A stretch of 64,000 nt of DNA from Megaustenia siamemsis (GCA_032433765.1 JAVIAB010000139.1:46930421-46994420), one strand, 5' to 3'. Positions 1 through 11,136 are shown, counted from the first letter of the stretch. Translations and numbers: made by a program. Notes: generated by a model not told the origin, from the sequence alone.

Positions 1-82
1 TTGTGCCACATCTGGGAATTAAACCCAGACCTTTGTGGTTAGAATTTAGGGCTCTAGCCATTCAGCTACAACTGCTTTGATA
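1..82 (-). mobile_element. tRNA-derived SINE head, partial
   Basis: On the reverse strand this reads like a tRNA: an A-box-like TAGCTGAATGGC and a B-box-like GGTTTAATTCCC, spaced as in tRNA-derived SINEs. It is cut by the window edge, so the body is not visible. About 350 bases of AT-rich sequence follow (83-430) in which I recognise nothing. Confidence 0.5.
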
Positions 83-433
83 GCTCCACTAATTCACTTG
101 TTTAACACACTTTCAATGTGTCCCCTCTTACTTTGTAGTACCTCATTCAGATTCTAATAGCTACCTTCAACTTTCTGCTTTTAGTGTAATGTGTTTACTT
201 GCCTAACATTGCTTGGTCATTTCATTATATTGTTGCCACTCACTAGCTTTGTAGTTTTATTCATTATATTTACACATGTTTTTTCTTTTAAAATAGATAT
301 CATTACATTTAAGAATCACTTTAATGAAACCACAAGTGAAGCACTTTAAAAAAAGAAGTCATAAACAGCTTATGTAAATTACAAATGTTTTATTGTGTTT
401 GTGCTCCCTCTCTATTCTCCTTTTACTTTGCTT

Positions 434-735
434 GGGGGCCTCGGTGGCCTAGTTGGAAAAAGTACCAGACTGGGTTACTGACATTCGGACAACTCATGTT
501 CGATTCCCACTGGAAGCAGCGTGAGTTGTGCTCATGGTTGGAAAAAAATACCCCTGTGTTCGACCCAGCTGCTGGCAGAAATGGGTAACAGAGGAGGGTG
601 AGAAATGCCGCCTTGTATTATAAGTTTTGATGCTTGAGGCGACACAATCCAGAAGTCTCAGAACACTTCTGAATAGGTGGCCGAGCACTTGTGGGTAAAA
701 ACTTGCATGCTATGATGCTGATTCAAGTCTAGTAC
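434..735 (+). mobile_element. SINE-E, tRNA-derived SINE
   Basis: The 5' part looks like a tRNA, with an A-box (GTGGCCTAGTTGG) near 445 and a B-box (TGTTCGATTCCC) near 497. A body of about 200 bp follows. Such elements use RNA polymerase III and borrow LINE reverse transcriptase. No second copy is seen in the window, so the 3' boundary is uncertain. The short ORFs here are chance. Confidence 0.6.
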
Positions 736-759
736 TTTACCTTTACTTTGCTTGTCCTT

Positions 760-1325
760 CGAAATATCTGGCTCCATTGTCATTGATGAAGTCCCGAAAC
801 CAAGTATTAACAGAATTTCTCAGGCAGTATCAGCTCTGACAGGACTAAACAATGAATGTTAGGGAAAAAATTTCTCCCTAAGAACAAAGATAAGATTGTT
901 ACGAACAGTAATGGGATCCATGTTTCTATATGTATGCATAACATCAAAACTTAGTGCCGAACTTGAAGGAAAAATACTGACCCTGGAAATGAGATGGTAT
1001 AGAAAGATTTTTTGCATATCTTATCTTGACTGTCTGGGGAATGAGAAAGTTCACAAGGCTATTTAAAAACTTGCTGTAAATAGTAACAGAATGACAATTA
1101 AAACAGTTTGAATATCTTACAAGATGCACAGGCCTTGCTAAGACCATCCAACTGGGCACAGTACCAGGAAAAAGACAAGTCTTACAGAGGAAGACAGCAT
1201 CATATAAAAGACAGGATCCACTTCTGTCCCAAATCAGCTTTTAATTGTGAAGGTTGGAAGGAAATTGTTAAGAGTGCTCCAACAGCTATCACGGCTGCAG
1301 GACAAATGAATGAAAGATTATATTA
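760..1325 (+). pseudogene. RTE-type LINE, C-terminal relic
   Basis: Broken frames translate to pieces of the post-RT region of an RTE-type LINE: YLGSIV near 763, LRLLRTVMGSMFLYV near 890-930, LEMRWYRKI near 985, and a GLAKTI..GTVPGKRQ stretch near 1130-1175 that matches the usual GLAKTILQGTVKGKRRRGRQ-like C-terminus. Several frameshifts and stops show it is dead. The RT core is absent (5' truncated). It is more diverged than the other LINE copies here, so probably older. Confidence 0.75.
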
Positions 1326-1814
1326 AAAGTTAATGCTCTTTGCCCATTCTAAAAGTAGTGTAAAATTGATGATGTAGGATGTGTCACAATTTGCAACAGA
1401 GATGTGGTTTTTAATCCCATTTGCCTCAAAACATCTGACTTCATTACACTTTTTTTTCTCTGGTTTACCTTCCCCTTTTTCAGTCCTGACCAGACTTATG
1501 ACCCTGTTTTCAGGATCTCTGTAAAGAGGTAATCAATTATGTCTTGATCTGGTTCACTGATCCAGATGCCAGCGGTCTACTATGAGTTGCTGACATTTTT
1601 CAGCTCATTCAATGCATGCTCCTCATAGAACCTTTCTGTTCAAATATGTCAATTTCAGCTAAAATTTCTGTACACTACTCCAGTAAATATTAGCAAGAAA
1701 CATGTTCAATGCATTCCAAGTAAAGTTTATCTACTCTCTTATTTTCAGCAAAATTATGTAAGTAAAAAAAGTAAAGGTTCCTTCCACACTTTGCTAGGTG
1801 TATAGAGAGTAAGG
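1326..1814. other. no recognised feature
   Basis: AT-rich spacer with no ORF or repeat I can support. A stretch near 1555-1610 faintly resembles 42575-42640 (both contain TATGAGTYGCTGACA followed by CAGCTC), so it may hold a fragment of an old interspersed repeat. Confidence 0.4.
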
Positions 1815-2166
1815 TGTAAAAGTAAAACAAAAGTAAAGAGCCCCATCACACCAAGTGGCGTATAGGGAATATGGTGTTTTTACAGACTTTCAGTACATGA
1901 TTTTCAGGGTAATGTGGTCGGTATTATGCCCGTGCCGCTTTAGAGTATGGTGTAAGCAACCATATTTTTCAATGACAGCGACACATTTTTAGGCAATGTT
2001 GGTATCATGTTTACTTCCCAAAACAATTTCTGATACCCATATTTAAAGGCTGGGTAAACCCAGTGCCTTGTGGGTCTAAAAAAAATTCTGTCACTACTGG
2101 GAATTGAACCTGGACTCTTTTGATCTGGAAAGGAAACACACTAACCACTCAGCTACTGAAGCTCCA
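1815..2166 (-). mobile_element. SINE-A copy, tRNA-derived
   Basis: On the reverse strand it starts with a tRNA-like head (A-box TAGCTGAGTGG, B-box GGTTCAATTCCC near 2100-2160), then a body including CCATATTCCCTA and ends with GGGCTCTTTACTTT. The same body recurs at 2262-2521, 27455-27712 and 28740-28870. The left part is disturbed by a duplication near 1785-1830. Not coding. Confidence 0.75.
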
Positions 2167-2261
2167 AAATTATGTAGTTGATATTAACAAAATTATGTTG
2201 CTTTATGTTTTGGACTGTCTTCTTTAGCACTTCATTTGATGTTTATATTGTTCTTAGAGTA

Positions 2262-2521
2262 AAAAAAAAGTAAAGTACCCCCGTCACACCAAGTGGCGTA
2301 TAGGGAAATATGGTGTTAGTGACCCTATATTTTACAGACCATCAGCACATGATTTTTGGGATAATGTGGTGGGTATTACGGCCGTGCTGCTTTACTTTCC
2401 CAGAAAAAAAATCTGGTGCCCATTTAAGGCTGGGTGAACCCAGAAGTCGTCGGTTGGGATTGAACCCTACCCCTTGTCCTTTGTAGTCCAGTTCACTAAC
2501 CACTGAGCTATCGCGGCTCCT
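2262..2521 (-). mobile_element. SINE-A copy, full length
   Basis: Reverse-strand element with a tRNA-like head (GATAGCTCAGTGGTTAG A-box region, GGTTCAATCCC B-box) followed by the family body and the 3' end near the CTTTACTTT motif. It lies about 100 bp from the first SINE-A in the same orientation. With the other copies it defines a family of about 260 bp. Confidence 0.8.
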
Positions 2522-2879
2522 ATATTGTTCTTGCTAAATTTAATTTGTGTTGTTCTTGCATGTTTGACAAATCAACAGATGATTAGTGTTTTACTATCAG
2601 CATATCTTATTGACATATCCTCATTTCGTAGATTAGTGTTCTACTACAAGCATATCTTACTGACATATCTTCTTTTCATAGGTTAGTGTTCTTCAATCAG
2701 ATTTTTCAGATTTATGTGTATGTTATTCTTAAATTACAAGACTGCACTACAAGTTACAGCACTACAAGTGTTTCAATTAAACAATATGTATACATATTTC
2801 CATACATTTTGCTCTGTAGAAAAAAAGATTGTGTTAAAGCATTTTCCTAGAAAGCAATTAAAAACAGAGATTTTGTAAG
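2522..2879. other. no recognised feature
   Basis: AT-rich spacer. A short phrase (AGATTAGTGTT..TAC..AGCATATCTTAYTGACATAT) is repeated imperfectly two to three times at about 2580-2700. Nothing else is seen. Confidence 0.4.
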
Positions 2880-3247
2880 TTGGTTACAACTAGGGATGCT
2901 TGTGACCAGGTGAATGTTGGTTACAACTAAGGATGCATGCAACCAGGTGAATGTTGGTTACAACTAAGGATACATGCAACCAGGTGAATGTTGGTTACAA
3001 CTTAGGATGCATGTGACCAGGTGAATGTTGGTTACAGCTAAGGATGCATGTGACCAGATTAATGTTGGTTACAACTAAGGATGCATGTTACCAGATGAAT
3101 GTTGGTTACAACTAGGGATGCTTGTGATCAGGTGAATGTTGGTTACAACTAAGGATACATGTGACCAGGTGAATGTTGGTTACAACTAAGGATGCATGCG
3201 ACCAGGTGAATGTTGGTTACAACTAGGGATGCATGTGACCAGATGAA
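2880..3247. repeat. 37-bp minisatellite, about 10 copies
   Basis: Head-to-tail units of about 37 bp built on GTTGGTTACAACTAAGG plus ATGCATGTGACCAGGTGAAT. Units differ by single substitutions (CATGTGACC versus CATGCAACC). No ORF spans it. Confidence 0.9.
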
Positions 3248-3329
3248 TTGGACTGATCATTTTCCAGTTAAGTGGAGTGCACAAGTCTGATTTTGTTAGT
3301 GCCACAGATTTTATTGTTTTTCTGTGGGA

Positions 3330-3868
3330 GATTAAATTAAACCTTAGCTTGTACATTAGGCAGCGTCAGCACTAGTTATGAATTAAATTAAACTTTAGCT
3401 TGTACATTAGGCAGCGACAGCAATATTTAAGAATGAAATTAAACCTTAGCTTGTACATTAGGCAGCAACAGCACTAGTTATGAATAAAATTAAACCTTAG
3501 CTTGTACATTAGGCAGCGACAGCACTATTTAAGAATTAAATTAAACCTTAGCTTGTACATTAGGCAGCGTCAGCACTAGTTATGAATTAAATTAAACCTT
3601 AGCTTGTACATTAGGCAGCGACAGCACTAGTTATGAATTAAATTATACATTAGCCTGTACATTAGGCAATGACAGCACTATTTAAGAATGAAATTATACC
3701 TTAGCCTGTACATTAGCCAGTGACAGCACTAGTTAAGAATGAAATGACACCTTAGCCTGTACATTAGCCAGTGACAGCACTAGTTAAGAATGAAATTACA
3801 CCTTAGCCTGTACATTAGCCAGTGACAGCACTAGTTAAGAATGAAATTAAACCTTAGCCAGTGACAAT
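3330..3868. repeat. 51-bp minisatellite, about 10-11 copies
   Basis: Units of 51 bp centred on TTAGCTTGTACATTAGGCAG followed by CGACAGCACTAGTTATGAAT. Right-hand units drift to TTAGCCTGTACATTAGCCAG, so substitutions grade along the array. It lies about 85 bp after the 37-bp array, which is unrelated in sequence. Confidence 0.9.
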
Positions 3869-3955
3869 ACAAGTTATGATGTTTTTATTTCCAGTCCCTT
3901 ACCCAATAAATTGGATACTCAATAGATTATTTTTATTCTCTTTTATACAGCTATT

Positions 3956-4389
3956 CTTAAATGTTATGTAGAGCCAGTCTTAATATAGGGATGTGAATCA
4001 TGGACAATAGGACAACAGACAAGAAAATCACTGGAGTCTGTAGAAATGTGGTTTTACAGAAGAATGTTGAGAATACCATGGACAGCTAAGAAGAATAATG
4101 AAAATGTTCTGAAAGAGGTCAAAGCAAAAAGAGAGCTAATTTCCAATATTAGGAAGAAACAATCATCATTTTTTGGTCATGTAATGAGAAGAGAACAACT
4201 GGAATATATTGTAACAACTGGGAAAATTGATGGACGAAAAGATAGAGGGAAGCAAAGAGAAAAAATATCAGACAGCTTAAGAGAATGGCTTGGCAGAAGG
4301 TCAACAACAGAAATGATAAATAACTGTCAATATTGAAAGTTGTGGAGAGACATGATCACCTACGCCAGTAGGCCTGGTACTTAATGATG
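3956..4389 (+). pseudogene. RTE-1 LINE, 5'-truncated copy with TSD
   Basis: A 3' fragment of an RTE-type LINE. Translation gives LKCYVEP, GCESWTIGQQTRKSLESVEM, MWFYRRMLRIPWTAKK, FFGHVMRREQLEYIVTTGKI and RLW-type RDMITYASRPGT. The copy ends in a TGATGA tail and is flanked by an 11-bp direct repeat, ATACAGCTATT (3945-3955 and 4390-4400), a clear target-site duplication. A TAG and a TGA-type stop interrupt the frame. Only the post-RT region remains, so it is not autonomous. Confidence 0.9.
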
Positions 4390-4400
4390 ATACAGCTATT

Positions 4401-4843
4401 AACTGTATAAGTAGAATAGATAGAAACAAAATCTTGACCTGCAGTATCTTAAACTAGGGTGTATCAGATCCTCAACTCAGAGATGCAACTTGAGAAAGGC
4501 CTAAGCCCTCCACCTCCCTTCTCAGAGTGTCAGGAAACTGAAAGATTATAGACCTTCTTTTTGTATTTGTAGAACAATTATATAAACATCTATATAAAAT
4601 AGAACTCAGTGACACAACAGCACATGATTGTGGAATCATGCAACTTCAGCAGGACATTTTTAGTTACTTTTCCCTATATAATCCCTTCTCCTTTGGCCAC
4701 ACTGGTTAGTTTGTTTTAAGGATCATTTTAGGGATAAGGAGTAATAATTGATGAGCTGCTGGTTGCTATGAGTTATGACTACTTTCAGGTGAGGAAGCAT
4801 AGGTTTTCTGATGATCAGATTAGATTTTTCAAGAGTTTCCTAT
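4401..4843. other. no recognised feature
   Basis: Moderately AT-rich spacer with no supported ORF, RNA or repeat. Confidence 0.4.
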
Positions 4844-5092
4844 CATTATCATCATCATGTGCCGTGCCAGTTGGCATAGGACATCTTATCCTTCCACAAT
4901 TTTCTGTCCACTGTTGCATTTTATCAATTCTGTTGTTGACCATTCACAGTGCCATGTCACCAAGCTATCTATTGTCTTTTCTCTTTGTCGCCCCCATATC
5001 TTTCTTTCCCTGTATTTTGTCAGTTGTAAACAAGTATTCCAATTTCTTCTTCTCATGATGTGCCCAAAAAATGTTGTTTCTTTCTGATCCTA
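4844..5092 (-). pseudogene. RTE-3 LINE 3' fragment
   Basis: The left end is the ATCATCATC (GAT on the reverse strand) tail, followed by the reverse complement of the family 3' end (GGATAAGATGTCCTATGCCAACTGG). On the reverse strand the residues resemble the FWAHH-KK-LEYLFTT-KIQGK region of RTE C-termini. Related copies lie at 7868, 27265 and 54795. 5' truncated and noncoding. Confidence 0.75.
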
Positions 5093-5282
5093 TCACTATA
5101 GTAGAACAGAAGATATCCAAAACTTGAACACAGAGGATAAACATGGAGGCCTACAAAGAGGGTGACAGTGTTAGCCTGACACTGCAGATTAAATAATTGC
5201 ATCAAATGTTATCAGTTGCTAACAGGTGGGTTATCAGTTGCTGGTGGAGTCAAATTTTCAGTGAAGTGCTTATTTATGAGAA

Positions 5283-5770
5283 AAAAGTATCCTGTCACAC
5301 TGTGTGGTGTCTATGGGGAATGTGGTGTTAGTATTACCATATACTGTCTATGGGAGATATGGTGTTAGTATCACCATGTACTGTCTATGGGGAATATGGT
5401 GTTAGTATCACCTTGTACTGTCTTTGGGGGTGTAGGTATCACCATGTACTGTCTTTGGGGGTGTAGGTATCACCATGTACTGTCTTTGGGTGATATAGTG
5501 TAGGTATCACCATGTACTGTCTTTGGGGGTGTAGGTATCACCATGTACTGTCTTTGGGTGATATAGTGTAGGTATCACCATGTACTGTCTATGGGGAATA
5601 TGGTGTAGGTATTACCTTCTAGTGTCTATGGGAAATGTGGTGTTAGCATCACCATGTGCTCTCTTGGAATATGGGGTTTGTATCACCATGTGGTGTCTTG
5701 GAATATGGGGTTTGTATCACCACTTTAGTTTGTGTCAATGATGACACAATATGATGTGGTCAGTATTAGT
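5283..5770. repeat. minisatellite inside a SINE-A-like copy
   Basis: Units of 29-37 bp containing ACCATGTACTGTCTATGGGG and GTGTAGGTATC. The first unit (GTCACACTGTGTGGTGTCTA then GGGGAATGTGGTGTTAGTAT) matches the SINE-A body on the reverse-orientation copies (CACACCAAGTGGCGTATAGG then GAATATGGTGTTAGTGACC). The last part (ATGATGTGGTCAGTATTAGT) matches the next SINE-A segment. The array therefore seems to have expanded within a SINE-A. Confidence 0.75.
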
Positions 5771-6545
5771 ACTATTTCACCAGAGAAAATCTCCATCTTT
5801 ATGTTTTGTTTTTCCACAAATGAAACCTACATGACATTCAAAGACCATGTTCTTATGCAAATTTTAATGAGTTGATTTTGAAGCACAACTTTATTGTAAT
5901 AATTAAAACAATATTTTTTTCTTTTAATTTATGGAAGTAATCTACACTAATAATGTGGGCAACAACAGGAATTGATGCAAAGTAATTTCAAGGGATAATT
6001 AAAAAAACTAAAACAAATGGAGAATCTATGAAAACAAAACATTTGTTGGACAAACTTGTAATACTTTATCTCAGAATTATAATTTTACATTTTCTCTAGT
6101 GGGTCTGATTACAGTTTCGTTCTATGAAATGAGAGCGATTTGACAAAATGAAAGAGGCAGAAATGAAAACCTGCTAATTTTATTTTACTTCCCCATCACA
6201 AGTTGTCAGAAAAGGACTCTAAAATTACCGATGGAACTATTTTTTCTGAGATAGTTATAAACTAACAATGGATTTGAGAAAAACAGAAATAAGTTTTTAA
6301 ATATACAGCTACATTTGAGCTGGAAAAAAGTATTTATAGATTTCACAATTCAAATTTTGACATTGTTGCTTCATGTTTTTTTTGTGTGTGGATAATTGAA
6401 GTTAACTTTAATGTTTAAAAAAATGCGTACCTGACTTGTAGAGCAAATAGTGCAATAACCACTACAATGAGAAACCATCAAACATGCACCTCCAGATTTA
6501 CTACCAGTGGTTTAGTACTGTGAAGTGCAAACATGTTACATCTGG
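5771..6545. other. no recognised feature
   Basis: AT-rich spacer without recognisable coding or repeat structure. Confidence 0.4.
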
Positions 6546-6800
6546 CATCATCATCATCATCATTGAGTGCCATCTCAGCATTGAAGGTTTGGCTACTATG
6601 GAGCATCATTCCGCTCAGTCTCTTGCTTTGATGGTGCAGGTTGTCAAAGGCTGACTTGTCCATCTTTTGATGTTACTTGTCCATATTAGTTTTTCTGCCT
6701 CTTTTACTTTGTATTTTCCCTTCTAAGTGGGAATTACTTTTAGTAGGCTTCTGTGTCTTTTAACATGCCCCAAAAATCTAATTTGTCTTGTTTGAATTGT
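6546..6800 (-). pseudogene. RTE-2 LINE 3' fragment
   Basis: Starts with ATCATCATCATC (the GAT tail on the reverse strand) and continues with the reverse complement of the RTE-2 C-terminal coding end (VANL-CG, ARNR, TSNIKRW, QGK, GHVKRH equivalents). Degenerate and 5' truncated. About 630 bp of AT-rich sequence without recognisable features follow. Confidence 0.8.
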
Positions 6801-7429
6801 ATATCTCTGGCATAAAATGCTATAAAACAACCTTTACCTTACCCCCCAAGGGTGAAATATTAAACTCTTTCTTTCTCTGTAGCTTCCACCTTTCCATATT
6901 TCCTTCTATTTCATATTTGTTGCTTGATGTTCCTCTTTACTTGAGAAACATGAGATAAAATGCTTTGCCATTAACAGTCAGTATTTTAAATTTCATATAT
7001 TGACTGTGTAGTTCACTTTGACAACTACAATACTATTATTTTTGTGTTGCTAGTTAATTATACTACTGTTATTTGCAATTTTACTTAATGTACTACCATA
7101 TGTCTAGTTAAATGTGGTTTTTAAAAAAAAGTCCCATATGTTGAGTGTTTCAAATTTAGTTAATTAAAGTTATTTTATTTTTTGTTTGTTCTGCTTCTCA
7201 TGTTGTGAAAGCCAATGTTATTTTACCATAAAAATAAAACTGAATCAAACTGGTTCATTTCTGTATGAAATTATTTCACAAGTGTCTTTTAATTCTTTGT
7301 TCATAGTGTGCAGTTTGTCATTTAAACTTAACATAATTTGAGTTAAACGTGATTTCATTAAATTAGTTTAGAGCCAAGTAATCATAAACAACACATACAC
7401 CTTTGCTGGGCTGAATATTAGAAAGATAT

Positions 7430-7680
7430 GATCTGTAGTGGAATTGGGTTGAATATTAATGTGATTTATAGTGGAATTGCTGGGTTGAGTATTAAAATTT
7501 GTGGTTTATAGTTGAATTTTTGTGTTGAATATTATAATATGTGTTTTATAGTGGAATTGTTGGGTTGAATATTAAAATATGTGATTTATAGTGGAATTGT
7601 TAGATTGAATATTAAAAGAGTTATTGAGTTGAATGTTAAAAGAAGAATGTGATCTATAGTGAAATTTTGGGTTGAATTAA
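7430..7680. repeat. about 40-bp degenerate minisatellite, 5-6 copies
   Basis: Units contain GGAATTGTTGGGTTGAATAT and TAAAATATGTGATTTATAGT, with indels between copies. No coding capacity. Confidence 0.75.
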
Positions 7681-7867
7681 AATAAGGACTGTCTTAGCTC
7701 TAGCAGAATTTGTTAACAGAACATACAGAAGAAATCAGATATGTATTAGACACTTTTAGGTAGAATTGGGCTATATTTTGTATTTTATTTTATCTGAAAC
7801 ATTCCATGATTTATAGTCCATTTCCAATAGAGCCTCAGACATTTATTATGTCTTGTTATTCAGTTAT

Positions 7868-7922
7868 CATCATGTGCCATATTAACTGGCTTTGGCGATC
7901 ATGTTTTTTCCATAATTCTCTG
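7868..7922 (-). pseudogene. RTE-3 LINE 3' end, very short copy
   Basis: ATCATCATGTGCCATATTAA continues as CTGGCTTTGGCGATCATG, the reverse complement of the RTE-3 end seen at 54910-54963 (GATCGCCTACGCCAACTGG..GGCACATGATGATG). Only the last 55 bp or so survive. It abuts the 5' end of the RTE-2 copy that follows. Confidence 0.65.
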
Positions 7923-8178
7923 GACAAACAAGACAAGCAAAGAATGTGGTTTGGATATAAATATATATTTAAAGGAATAAAACTATTATTAGCAGAAAAA
8001 AACACACAAAATATACAAGTGGATATCAAAGTAGAAAGAAAGAACATAAAAAAGTTCAAGAATATTGCTATATTGGACATATTATAACAAATGAGGAAAA
8101 GACAGAAATAGACCAAAGAATAGGAATGGCAAAAAGCAAATTTAACAACATGAAAAATATACTCACATCAAAGCAAAT
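7923..8178 (+). pseudogene. RTE-2 LINE, left half of split copy
   Basis: Near 8070 a frame reads YIGHIITNEEKTEID, QRIGMAKSKFNNMKNILTSK, matching YLGHTITNDGKCKIEINKR and GMAKSNFNAMKNILTTK in the RTE-2 copy at 33.4-36.4 kb. It breaks at 8178 inside the TSKQ codons and resumes at 11204 after the reverse-strand I-like LINE. The 5' end is truncated after the RT core. Confidence 0.85.
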
Positions 8179-8209
8179 CTATCTATCTTTCGTTCGCCTG
8201 AAGTATTGT

Positions 8210-9559
8210 CTATATCTGCAATGTCGTTTCCTGTATAAATTTTACTGTCTTTTGTAATTCTTGCAGTGGCCCATATAGTTTTGTCTGTAGTGTTGTATCT
8301 ATGGGCCAATGGATTTTCCTCAGTCTACTATATTCAGTGCAGTCTTGAAGTATGTGTTCAGCAGTCTGGGGTGCCTGTCCACATGTACAAGTAGTTGATG
8401 TGCCGATCTTGAATTTTGTATACATGTGACTATGGAGTCGATTGTGTCCTGTTCTTAGGCGTATAATGATAACTTGTTCATATCTATTCATATTATGAAA
8501 GGCATCCTGATTTGGGGCTTGTGGTCCTCTGATTGATTTGATTATCTGTTTCTTATGATGGTATGTAACTGGTGTATCTAGTTGTGTGCCTGTTGAACCT
8601 TCCTTTGCCAACTGATCTGCTTTCTCATTTCCTGGTATTCCACAGTGAGACGGGATCCACTGCAGGGCAACCCTGTGGTGCTTGCAGAGTTCAGTCAATA
8701 AGGTCTGCAGATGTGGTAATTTTCTGGATTGTAGTGCCTGGAGTACTGATCTTGCATCTGTCAAAAACACTACAGGCTGTGGGCTAAGATTACTGTTCAG
8801 CAGTTTTTCTATTGCCAACTTTATTGCTTGTATTTCTGCATCATAATTGTGACAATATTTCCCTGTTGCTATTTTATTCATATCCCTAGTATTATTTGGG
8901 TACTCTATATATGCACCTGCTCCCCCATTCTTTACTGCATTCTGTGCTGATCCATCTGTGTACACACGGATCCATAGGTCTTGTGGGTATTCTTCATCCA
9001 GGAAACTGAGAGTTATTGTTTTTCGCTGTAGACTATTTTGTTCCTCTTTGTCAACTATTCCTTTCACTTCTGTCCGTATTTGAACTGATAATCCTGATTC
9101 ATCTGTCCAGGGAGTCTGTTCTGGTATGGGCAGAAGGGGTTTAACAACTCTTGGCATGTCTGGTGTTTGTCTACTAATACGCTTGGCTTGGTGGATAAAG
9201 CTGCTTCTCTTAAGTCGTCCCAATGCAAGATTTTGGAATCTGTCCTTCATTGGATGTCTCGGCATGCATACAAATTTTTCTGCCTGTATCAGCACCTTTG
9301 TGTCTCTCCGTTCTCTCAGTGCTTGTATCCTCCACAATTTCTCCATCTCCAATATTGGTGTTGATTTCATTGCTCCTGTGATGACCCTAAGTGCCTGGTT
9401 TTGTACTTTATCCAGTTCTTGCAATGTGGTGTTTGATGCTGAGCACCATGCGGATGATCCATATTCTAAATGTGGGCGTATACTCTGTTGGTAAACTTTA
9501 CTGAGTATTTTCCCACTCGCACCCCATGTGGTTCCACACAACTTTCTTAGAATAGCCAA
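8210..9559 (-). pseudogene. I-like LINE RT thumb, RNase H and CCHC C-terminus
   Basis: A 449-residue open segment. Residues 1-170 are the region after the RT fingers/palm (KVYQQSIRPHLEYGSSAW, VQNQALRVITGAMKSTP). RNase H1 follows from about 205 to 330 with all catalytic positions visible: YTDGSAQ (D), YDAEIQAIKLA (E), FLTDARSVLQAL (D), and PSHCGIPGNEKADQLAKEGS (H, D). It ends with a zinc-knuckle-like CTCGQAPQTAEHILQDC. RNase H degrades the RNA strand after first-strand synthesis. The start is only the first ATG; the real ORF continues upstream in another frame across the break at about 9550. Confidence 0.88.
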
Positions 9560-10296
9560 TTTCCTCCTTGCTTTTGGGTTGCCTTATTTATCTGCTGTTT
9601 CCAAGATAGTTTGTTATCAAATGTAACTCCGAGATATGTAGCTTGTATGTCTTCTTTCACAGGCTCATTGTTTATGTAGTTGGCTCCTGCTTTTTGTTTT
9701 GGGGAGAGTGTGAAAAGTGTAGTACTGCATTTGTCTGTATTGATGCTGATACACCATCTATTTGTCCATGAATTCAGTGCATTTATAGCTCTTTGTAGCA
9801 ATTTGGAGGCCACTGTTGCATACTCCTCTGTGCACCACATTACCAAGTCATCTGCATACATTGCCACTTTGATGCCATGTGGTAGTTCAGTAACTAGGTC
9901 ATTGATGTAGATCAGAAAAAGTGTTGGAGATAGTACCCCTCCTTGTAGAACGCCCTGGCGCAATAAGACCTTCTTACTCTTAAGACCATCCAGTTGCACT
10001 CTGGCTCTCCTGTTATGCAAGTATGCTTTGACCCATTTGTACATCCTGCCATTTACTCCATAATTTCTCAGTTTCTTCAAAAGCCCTTCCTTCCATACCT
10101 TATCAAATGCTTTCTTTAGGTCTATCCATGCTGCTAGTACCAGTTTCTTTTCTTGAAACGCATCTTCAATTTCCTGGGAAAGATAGGTTGCTTGATCTTC
10201 GGTAGAGTAACACTGTCTAAAGCCTGCTTGTTGTGGGACAAGGAGATTTTCACTTTCCAGGTACCACTGCAGTCTGAGATTGATTATACGTTCCAT
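9547..10296 (-). pseudogene. I-like LINE reverse transcriptase core
   Basis: A 249-residue open segment with RT motifs in order: PQQAGFRQCYSTEDQ, WIDLKKAFDKVWKEGLLKKL (catalytic D), QGVLQGGVLSPTLFLIYIND, MYADDLVMW (catalytic YADD), and TYLGVTFDNKLSW. It overlaps the downstream segment by a few codons in a different frame, which marks a frameshift, and another frameshift near 10290 joins it to the fingers region. The active-site residues are intact. Confidence 0.88.
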
Positions 10297-10577
10297 TGTT
10301 TACACAAACAGCTTGTAAGGCTGATTGATCTATAGCTGGATGTCATTGAACCATCTTTTCCTGGCTTTAGTAATGGTATCATAATTGCTTCTCTCCATGC
10401 CTGTGGCACTCTACCTGTGATCCAGCAAATGTTGTAGATCTGCAGTAGTTTTGCTTTAGCTGCAGTTCCCAAGTTCTTAATCATTTCATTGGACACTCCA
10501 TCATTGCCTGGTGACTTTTTCATTTTTAATTTGGATATTGCCAGCTCTAGCTCTCTTTGTGTAATGGGTGTTTCCAT
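10284..10577 (-). pseudogene. I-like LINE RT N-terminal fingers
   Basis: A 97-residue open segment with ELAISKLKMKKSPGNDGVSN, EMIKNLG and WREAIMIPLLKPGKDGS.TSSYRSISLTSCLCK, the conserved start of non-LTR RTs. It runs out of frame at the right into MERIINLRL of the next segment. Confidence 0.85.
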
Positions 10578-10818
10578 TACTTCATGTGTGGTCTCTTCTT
10601 GTCTTGCATTTTGTTGTTTTAAACGGGTCTCTTGTTGTTTTTCTAGGCTAATTTCAATATTATTGTCATTTGCAAAGGAGTCTGCAAAGTAATTTGCTGC
10701 ATGTTTACCTGTTAGAATGTTTCCATCCTTCTTCAGTGTAATTTTGGTGTTCCTTCTGTACCCTCATCATTCAGCTGTTTTACAAGCTTCCACACTTTTC
10801 TTGTGTCTCGTTCAAGAT

Positions 10819-11136
10819 TCAAGGACTCTGTTTTCTCTTTCCAGCTTCTCCGTCTGGCTTGTAGTTTAGCCCGTTGAAATTTGGCTTAGCATGCTGGTAG
10901 TTGTTGTGGTGTTCTTGGCAAGGGTTATTTTCTGCTTGCTTTCGAGATGTTTCCATGTCATTGTGCAGTTGCTCTAGCTCACTACTCCAGTATGGTTTGT
11001 AGTGTTTCCGTGCCCCTCTAGGTATTGTTTCACTGGCAGCTTGTATTATTAGTCTACTGAATTCATCAACTATTTTGTTGATGTCTCTATCTGTATTTAT
11101 ATCTTTAGTCAGTACACTGGTGTAGTGTTGATACAT
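10819..11136 (-). pseudogene. I-like LINE EN-RT linker region
   Basis: A 105-residue open segment (MYQHYTSVLTKDINTDRDIN, AASETIPRGARKHYKPYWSS) typical of the spacer between endonuclease and RT in I-like LINEs (the PRG..KPYW pattern). The region 10578-10818 between this and the RT fingers is out of frame. The endonuclease that should precede it is missing. Confidence 0.75.
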
